This document shows positions 58,205 to 64,000 of a stretch of DNA of 64,000 bases, piece by piece (the first letter of the stretch is position 1; every line of letters starts with the position of its first letter). The stretch is from the NCBI GenBank assembly GCA_009193035.1, contig SWDT01000095.1:124001-188000 (forward strand), read 5' to 3'. This DNA is from Halicephalobus mephisto. Its lineage: Eukaryota > Nematoda > Chromadorea > Rhabditida > Panagrolaimidae. Both the position numbers and the translations under genes were made by a program. The notes beneath the pieces were generated by a model that saw only the letters and a program-made list of their open reading frames with translations, searched no databases and was not told where the DNA came from.

Positions 58205-60015
58205 TGTTGGAATTTTTCAATTTCACTGATAATTCTGAAAAAGTTATTTATTTAAAAACCTATACAATAAATGAAATACAGTTTATTTTCGATAATATTT
58301 AAAAATAAATTTCCTACAAAATTTAAAATTAAAGCATACTCTGGAAGTTAAAAAAGAATCGATTTCTTGATTATTTTCAAAGTTATTTATACTTAAAAAT
58401 CAGCAATGAGTCCATTCTGACTCATTTTTGAATGATAACGAAGTAATTCCTCCTGATTACACTAAAAAAGTCAATAAATTTTTTTTTAAAACAAAAATCA
58501 GTTTTTCTTCGATAAGAACCGGAAATTAATGTTAAGCTTAAAAGTCGTCCTGACAGTCATGTTCCAAGTCCAAGTTCAAAATACAATAATTATTCATGAT
58601 TATACGAAAAAATAATGAAATAAATTACTTTATTTTTTGCATAAATGCGATAAATAAAATTTAAAAAATTAAAATTAATTTCGAATTGCTATATAATTAA
58701 AAATGAAAAATTTTTTTAAATTGTTTTTTATTTATTTTAATAATTGGGAAAAGTGATTTGTATTTACATTGTGCTACATCCAGTTCCCAAATTAAATTTT
58801 TATTTCTAAATTAAAATTTTGTTAAAAATATTAGTGTGCCGAAAATAGTAAATCTTGAACTTTTTTGAAAACTAGAAAAGTTATTACTGTTCCACTTTGA
58901 TGAATGATAGTACTTGAAATTACCTACATTTTGATAGTATGCCCATCCCTGAGAATCCCACTAGGAAAAAGTTATGATTGTTTTAAAATAAAAAATGCAC
59001 TGTTTTCAATTCTCTCCTTCGTGTCTTCTTCTGTAACGAATAGCGCATTTTAGAATTTGATTTATGATTCATCTGAAAGCCCATTCTCAGAACTACAGAT
59101 GCTGAGGACTTCAGAATTACAGCTTCCTTGGCCACTTTAATATGACAGAAATTGAAAATCGTTAGAAATTTTTTTCTGATGGTTGATTTTCAGAAACTGA
59201 AATTTAAATAGAAAAATTTCAGTTTTTCTGATTTCTCCACCAAAAATCATCGCATTCTGAAGATGTTCATTTTTTGGTCTTCCACTAACCGGTGATATTG
59301 GTTGAAGTCAAACAAGGTTACTTTCAGAAAATTGGTAAAAACGAGGCCTAGATAACAAAACAAAGGTTCTTGTAGGGGTAATCAACTATGCTGAATCGAG
59401 AAGCTGAATAATACCAACATAACCCTCATTCATAATAATTCATGTATGTTTCTCCAAATATTCCGAATGCATCTACTGACATCAGAACATCACTTGTCAT
59501 ATAAATATCGGTATAATCTTCTACGTTTTCGCATTCTAATTTCTCATATACTGATTTTGCATGTTCATAGTCCTCGTCAATTATGTATTTTGGAACTTGA
59601 GGAGATGCTATGCAGGTGGTGCTCCCTGATTAGGTGGTCTTAGCACGACCACCGTAACTTTACGAGGTTTATGTTGTTGTGTTGTTGTTTAAGATTATTA
59701 ATATAGTCTAGAAAAGATTATCACTTGTTCTATAAAGACTCAAATGTATCTCTTCCTATCCGTCGTATTACAAGTCACAACAGCCATCTAATTTCAATAA
59801 TCTTAATTCATATTTTTTATCCAAAAACTCCTGTGGAAAATAATACTCTAAAACTAACCACCAACGAATCAATTTTTGAGTAAAAAATGCCAATTAGAGA
59901 CAAAATTTAAGAGTAGTCTGTAGGAATAAATTCTTTAAAAACATGGGCATCCTTTATTTCTATAATCAAAAGAATTACTCGACAACAATACAAATAATTT
60001 TATAATAAATCACTG
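58205..60015. other. Gene-poor intergenic region upstream of rnr-1
   Basis: I see no supported gene. The stretch 58950-59420 has nearer-normal composition (for example TATGCCCATCCCTGAGAATC) and may be a decayed gene or transposon. The ~155-bp element copy lies at 59611-59771. Confidence 0.4.
59611..59771 (-). repeat. ~155-bp dispersed element, copy 2 (inverted)
   Basis: Reverse complement of 37972-38124. For example, TGCAGGTGGTGCTCCCTGAT here matches the end of copy 1. The identity spans the whole element with scattered changes. Confidence 0.85.
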
Positions 60016-60086
60016 TCTTCGGTAGTATAGTGGTCAGTCTACTTGAGGCTAATTCAAGAAACCTGTCTTCGACTCCTAGCCGAAGA
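60016..60086 (+). pseudogene. Degenerate tRNA-like sequence, tRNA-Asp derived
   Basis: The acceptor stem pairs perfectly (TCTTCGG/CCGAAGA). The 5' half GGTAGTATAGTGGTCAGT is the typical D arm of tRNA-Asp(GTC). The anticodon stem CTTGA/TCAAG pairs, but the loop GGCTAAT lacks U33. The T arm is disrupted (T loop TTCGACT with a poorly paired stem). It is probably a tRNA pseudogene or tRNA-derived SINE head, since ~200 bp of non-coding sequence follow. Confidence 0.55.
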
Positions 60087-60372
60087 TCTGAAGCCTCTTC
60101 TAATAAGGATGACTTAACTGAGGAAGGAAACTCAATGAACAAGTCAAGGATCTCGGATCAAAAACCCAGATGTCAGATTCATGCGACAAGCCGGTCATCT
60201 TAAGAGAATCGTCGTATCAAAAAACAATGCCTGTGATTTATTTGCTGATACAAGTGTTAGTTTCCTAACGTCTTGTGTCTGTATTTTCGCATGATATTGT
60301 AATTATAAATGGACCCTGCAAAGTGCGGGAAAAACACTCAAGAAAAAGAACTTTATCATGAACCGTTGTCAC

Positions 60373-61689
60373 TCAACTATCATTATCAGATCCAGCTGAA
60401 AATTTTCATCTAATTTTGGCAATAATTTTAATTAACAAACCTGTAATATAGACGGCTTCCATTACCCTCAATGGAAGAAGTCGCACATACTTCTGCTCCA
60501 CGAAACCATTCATTATTTCCTGGATAGTACTTTCAGTGGCCATTTCGTGAATTCCCCCAAGCAAAATTCTGGATAAACCATCGGATTTGTTAATAACAGG
60601 TCCTCCAGAATAGCCAGCTCTTGCGCCGGGTATCCCAATATAATGAATCGAGTTCGAATGAAGACTCTCGACTAAACCATTCATGATTGCTGAATAAGAT
60701 CGGTTCGAAAAATGTGGATATCCCTAAATATAAATCATTATCAAATAGTTATAAATTTACTTTTACTTTTATTCCTATATCGCACAATCAAATTTTACAA
60801 CAAATCACAATTTAAATTTAAATAATTCAATTCAAATTGTTGCTTCCTTTGACCCAGCTAGATTCGTGCGTAGGGGGCAGCACAGGTTGGATAGAAAGTG
60901 TGCTGCGTGACATCGAAGTCGGCCTTCTAGCGCTTCTGCGAGGTCGTCGCTCCATCTTTTTCGGGGCCTTCCGAGTGCGCGTTATACGTACAAAGTTTCA
61001 CGTCACGTTTCAAATTTCTAATCCTATTCCGTTCTACAGAATCGCTACAATCTACTCCCGCGACGGATTCTGTAGACCGGTGTTCCCGCGCTTCCCCCTG
61101 GCACGTCCCCGCTAGTCGATGACATGTAGGTCGCGTTTTGGTAGAGCGTGTTAAAACACAACCGCTCACCAAACTGCAGGAAGTGAGAACTGAGTTATAA
61201 ATTTAATTCACTAAATTTTGGTCACTAAATCAATTGAATGTAATCGGAAATTTCACAAAGTCATATAAATGAATATATTATATATTTAATGACTTACCAA
61301 AATAAAATATTGGCGTCCCAGAGAAAAATTATCACGACGGAAAGATGTATCCTCTAAATCATCTGATTGGAGAACTGCAAAGTCAAGTTTATTTGAGATG
61401 TAGCAGCATTTGACGGAAAACTGGCGATTATTTGTTCCAAATATGTTGTAAACTTCGTTGAGAGTAAAGCCGAGATGAGCAGCGGTCAAGATTCTCTTAT
61501 TATTGACAAGAATACCAGAACCGTTCAGCTTCTTTCCCATGACGCAGAAGATACGATGTTTCCACATCTCCATAATTCTTTCACCTTCTAAGTAAAATTT
61601 TACCAAATGTGTAATCAAGTAAAACAAAGTTGCCATCCTTCTGCTGCACTTCCATTGCAATGTCAGTAAATTCGTGTGATGAGTAGTTC
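60373..61689 (-). CDS. Trypsin-like serine protease (intracellular or unusual secretion), 5' end uncertain
   Basis: Minus-strand exons 61689..61604, 61587..61298, 60723..60441 and 60395..60373 give about 227 aa. The catalytic triad is visible: GSGILVNNKRILTAAHLGF (His), NKLDFAVLQ (Asp) and ARAGYSGGPVINK (Ser in GYSGGP). Spacing fits a chymotrypsin/HtrA-like fold without the usual disulfides. No signal peptide is seen, but an upstream exon may be missing. The first two exons are separated by only 16 nt (GTAAAATTTTACTTAG at 61603-61588), and the frame shifts across them. The last intron (45 nt) is normal. The long second intron carries a LINE-like remnant. An ATG at 61655 lies inside the first exon and could be the start. 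Confidence 0.72.
60840..61190 (-). mobile_element. LINE-like (RTE-type) endonuclease ORF remnant
   Basis: This GC-rich island sits within an AT-rich intron. The minus strand reads RDVKLCTYNAHSEGPEKDGA, close in form to the start of the apurinic endonuclease domain in RTE-type retroposons (KLCTYNART-like). The frame is broken soon after. It is a small fragment, so the assignment is tentative. Confidence 0.4.
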
Positions 61690-64000
61690 CTGAAAGACTT
61701 TAAAAAATATCTTATTATATAATCTCAAGCCATCTTTCCAAAAAAATCATTTAAAAAAGAAGGAAAAATATAAGAGGATATCAAAATGCGATGAACAAGA
61801 ATGTTTGGAAGAAAATCGAAAATGGCGGAATTTCAAATTACTTAGTGAAATTTGACGGATTTTAGTTATAAGGTGAGTCCCACTATGTTAGCTCTTCTCT
61901 CATCCTCATCCTATCTCGCATTTGGATGTCAAAAATATAAAAAAATGAATTTAAATGTAAAAAATAAATCAGTACGTGTGTACTAGACAGCGGTTTCCAC
62001 GTTTGATCTAGTTTAAGAAGCTAAACACTATGGTATAGCACCTATCTTAGATCGATATTATACTCTTTATATGCATTATACGAAAAATAGGGCGCAAGCT
62101 GCGACCCGCAACTAGATCCCGTTCTAGCGAAACGGCTATGTGGATGAGAAAATGTTAGTAAAGTATAATTTGGAGAGATTTGGGCGGTGGTTGGACCAAT
62201 ATACTACATCAAATATGCGATAAATAGCCTAATATATACTGTATTTTTAGAGCGAAATAACCGAAAAAAATAAGGTAAAATATGAGTTGGGAACAGAGCT
62301 CTTGATTTCGAACGGATTCGACTCAGAAATCCAGAGTTTCGAAATCGACAGCTCTGACTGGAAGCGGTGGGCGAATGAATGTGAACTACAAATGGTATTT
62401 ATATACTACTAACGGAAATTAGAATAAATGAAATTTACATATATGCAAAATTCTTGAAGTTTATTTTTCAAATTTCAATGGTGATTTTGAATTTTTTACA
62501 AATATTTATTACAAAATAAATAATTGAAATTGTTCTAGTTGATGAAAGAGGACAGGTTATATTCAGTTACTGTATTTTCAAAGATTAAAAATTAGAAGAA
62601 TTGCATTTTTAAGGTTCAGTTTTCGAAATTAAAAAACTATTTAATAATAAAAATCTTCATTCAAAAATACCCTAACATTTTTTTTCAAATTTGACTTTTA
62701 ATAAAAACCGATTAAATTTAAACAGATTAATTTTATACAAAAAATGAAATATTTGTATTAAAAATGCGAAAAAATTAATTATATAATTTCAATAAAATTC
62801 TTCGGAAAAATTACTTCATTAAATAAATATAGTTATTATTTTCCAAAAATATTTTAAAAATGATTTCGGGAATAATTTTCACATAATAATTATAAATTAT
62901 ATATTTCGCGTTTTATAGAAATTAATATTTAAAATTCTAATTGAACTTTTTATTATTTTATCGAATTAGATTTTAAGCACTTCGATCCGGTAATATAATT
63001 TGAATTTGCTCGAAATTTGGAATTGCTACGTGGCAGTTTGATTTCAATAATGAGAATTTAAAAAAAGTATTAGGCCAGGAACTATATTAGAAAAAGACCC
63101 TGAATATCAGGAACCGTAGAATACTGTAGAGTTTGAGGAGATCCTCTGTTGTTTGATGTGAGATATACAGTAATCTTTATGTGTCTTGTCGTTCTATTAA
63201 AGATTATTGAATACTTCTGTTTTCTACTTCAACAACTGGTCTTTTCAAAAATTTAATTCATTTTTTTTAGAAAATTTTTTCTTTATTAGAGTTGATTTTT
63301 TACTTTCTATCAATCATTCATTTCGAAGTAATTTATTTTTTTATTTCATTCACAAAAATTGACAGATTTTAATTTTGTCAATTTCAGATTTCCTGTTTTT
63401 TAAAATTTTTCTTTTTGTCTACCTTACCAGTTTTTCTTTTTTTTGAAAAGCGTCCGATTTCTCTCGCAACGAAAAAAGGCCCGTCGCGTTGCGTTCATTT
63501 TCTCCAAAAGGAAAATTCGGAAAGTCGATAATATTTTTAACGTGAAATTAGACGGATTGGTTTTATTTTACTTTCTTTTAAGTTTTTTATATTTTGATAA
63601 AATTAAACCAAAAAATCGAAGTTTTTGTAATTAAAAAAATTTGTTTTTTGAATTGGAGAATTCTGTATAAGTTTAAAAATTCGTAGATAAATAATTTTTT
63701 ATTTAAAGTTAATTCTGTTTTTGTTAGTTTCAATTTCATCTTAGATAAGTTAATTTCGCAAATTTCGATCCAAAACGGACGTCGCTGGGTTGGCTAGGAC
63801 ATATTTTTACTTTTTTAGGCTTAAAAACGAAATTTTAATTATAATAATCTAAAAAATTTGAAAATAATATTACATAGTTTATTTTTAATATATCCGTTTT
63901 TAATTTTATGAGTTTTATTTACATATTTTCGGAAGTTTTTATATAAATTCTACTTTATATATTTATTTTTTAAATTTTATTATATTTTAAAGTTTCTTAT
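61690..64000. other. Intergenic region to window end
   Basis: 61860-62420 includes GC-richer patches (GGCGCAAGCTGCGACCCGCA near 62091) with no coding pattern, possibly transposon relics. 62418-63172 is the second copy of the rnr-1 intron segment. 63180-64000 is AT-rich, with one patch at 63450-63500 of normal composition. No supported gene. Confidence 0.45.
62418..63172 (+). repeat. Segment shared with rnr-1 intron 3, copy 2
   Basis: Same block order as 55618-56155, with extra insertions near 62490-62570 and 62700-62950. Several 20-mers are identical or differ by one base. Confidence 0.9.

Noticed and set aside
60837..61115. 92-codon plus ORF
   Set aside because: It is opposite the LINE-like remnant, with no domain and no splice support.
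63443..63634. 63-codon plus ORF near the window end
   Set aside because: Basic, low-complexity, with no splice or family evidence. It could be the 5' part of a gene beyond the window, but nothing supports it.

Overview
The window is AT-rich animal DNA that looks nematode, Caenorhabditis-like. Introns end in TTTTCAG or TTTNAG, exons are separated by short AT-rich introns, and the gene set includes secreted C-type lectins, a nose-resistant/OAC-type acyltransferase, HSP-25, an LRAT-like protein and a tight, operon-like gene pair. I built the gene models by hand from splice signals and reading-frame phase. Exon ends were checked only for phase consistency.

Layout. 1-5.5 kb: the 3' part of a gene for a single-pass membrane protein with a long, sequon-rich coiled-coil ectodomain (+). 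5.9-8.9 kb: a 606-aa unrecognised protein (-). 9.2-10 kb: a BCAS2/SPF27 splicing factor (-). 10.4-11.1 kb: an LRAT-domain protein (+). 11.3-12.3 kb: a small membrane protein with two PPxY motifs (-). 13-15 kb: coding-like fragments on the minus strand. 15.7-18.2 kb: a probable operon of a ZC3HC1/NIPA-like zinc-finger protein and an RNase PH-like exosome subunit (+). 18.3-22.2 kb: a two-domain C-type lectin (-), whose exon 2 lies between inverted ~400-bp repeats. 23.5 kb: an intron-containing tRNA-Leu(CAA). 24.4-27.1 kb: a very GC-rich gene for an ~805-aa coiled-coil protein (+), with codon use unlike anything else here. 28.2-29.8 kb: a second two-domain C-type lectin (-). 32.1-35.1 kb: an SLC9B/NHA-type Na+/H+ antiporter (-). 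36.3-37.6 kb: a membrane-anchored spermidine-synthase-like methyltransferase (+). 38.5-42 kb: an acyltransferase-3/SGNH protein (+). 42.5-48 kb: a small heat-shock protein of the HSP-25 type with two alternative starts (-). 52.1-58.2 kb: the complete ribonucleotide reductase large subunit (-). 60.4-61.7 kb: a trypsin-like serine protease (-) with a LINE-like remnant in one intron.

Repeats fill most of the rest. A palindromic family built on AGTCACTATCC/GGATAGTGACT forms six arrays, all in the first 15 kb and mostly in introns. Other families include a TIR element (CACAAAAAGCGTAA ends), a ~80-bp satellite seen at three sites, a CCACTYAGGACCAAAAA-type inverted minisatellite, a TA-rich dispersed repeat, a ~540-750-bp segment shared between an rnr-1 intron and intergenic DNA, and a ~155-bp element in two inverted copies 21 kb apart.

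The genes are mostly unrelated housekeeping and surface or secreted functions. The only clear co-transcription candidate is the ZC3HC1-exosome pair. The most unusual items are the GC-rich coiled-coil gene, the glycosylated coiled-coil rod, the exon-flanking inverted repeats, and the 16-nt GT...AG interruption in the protease.
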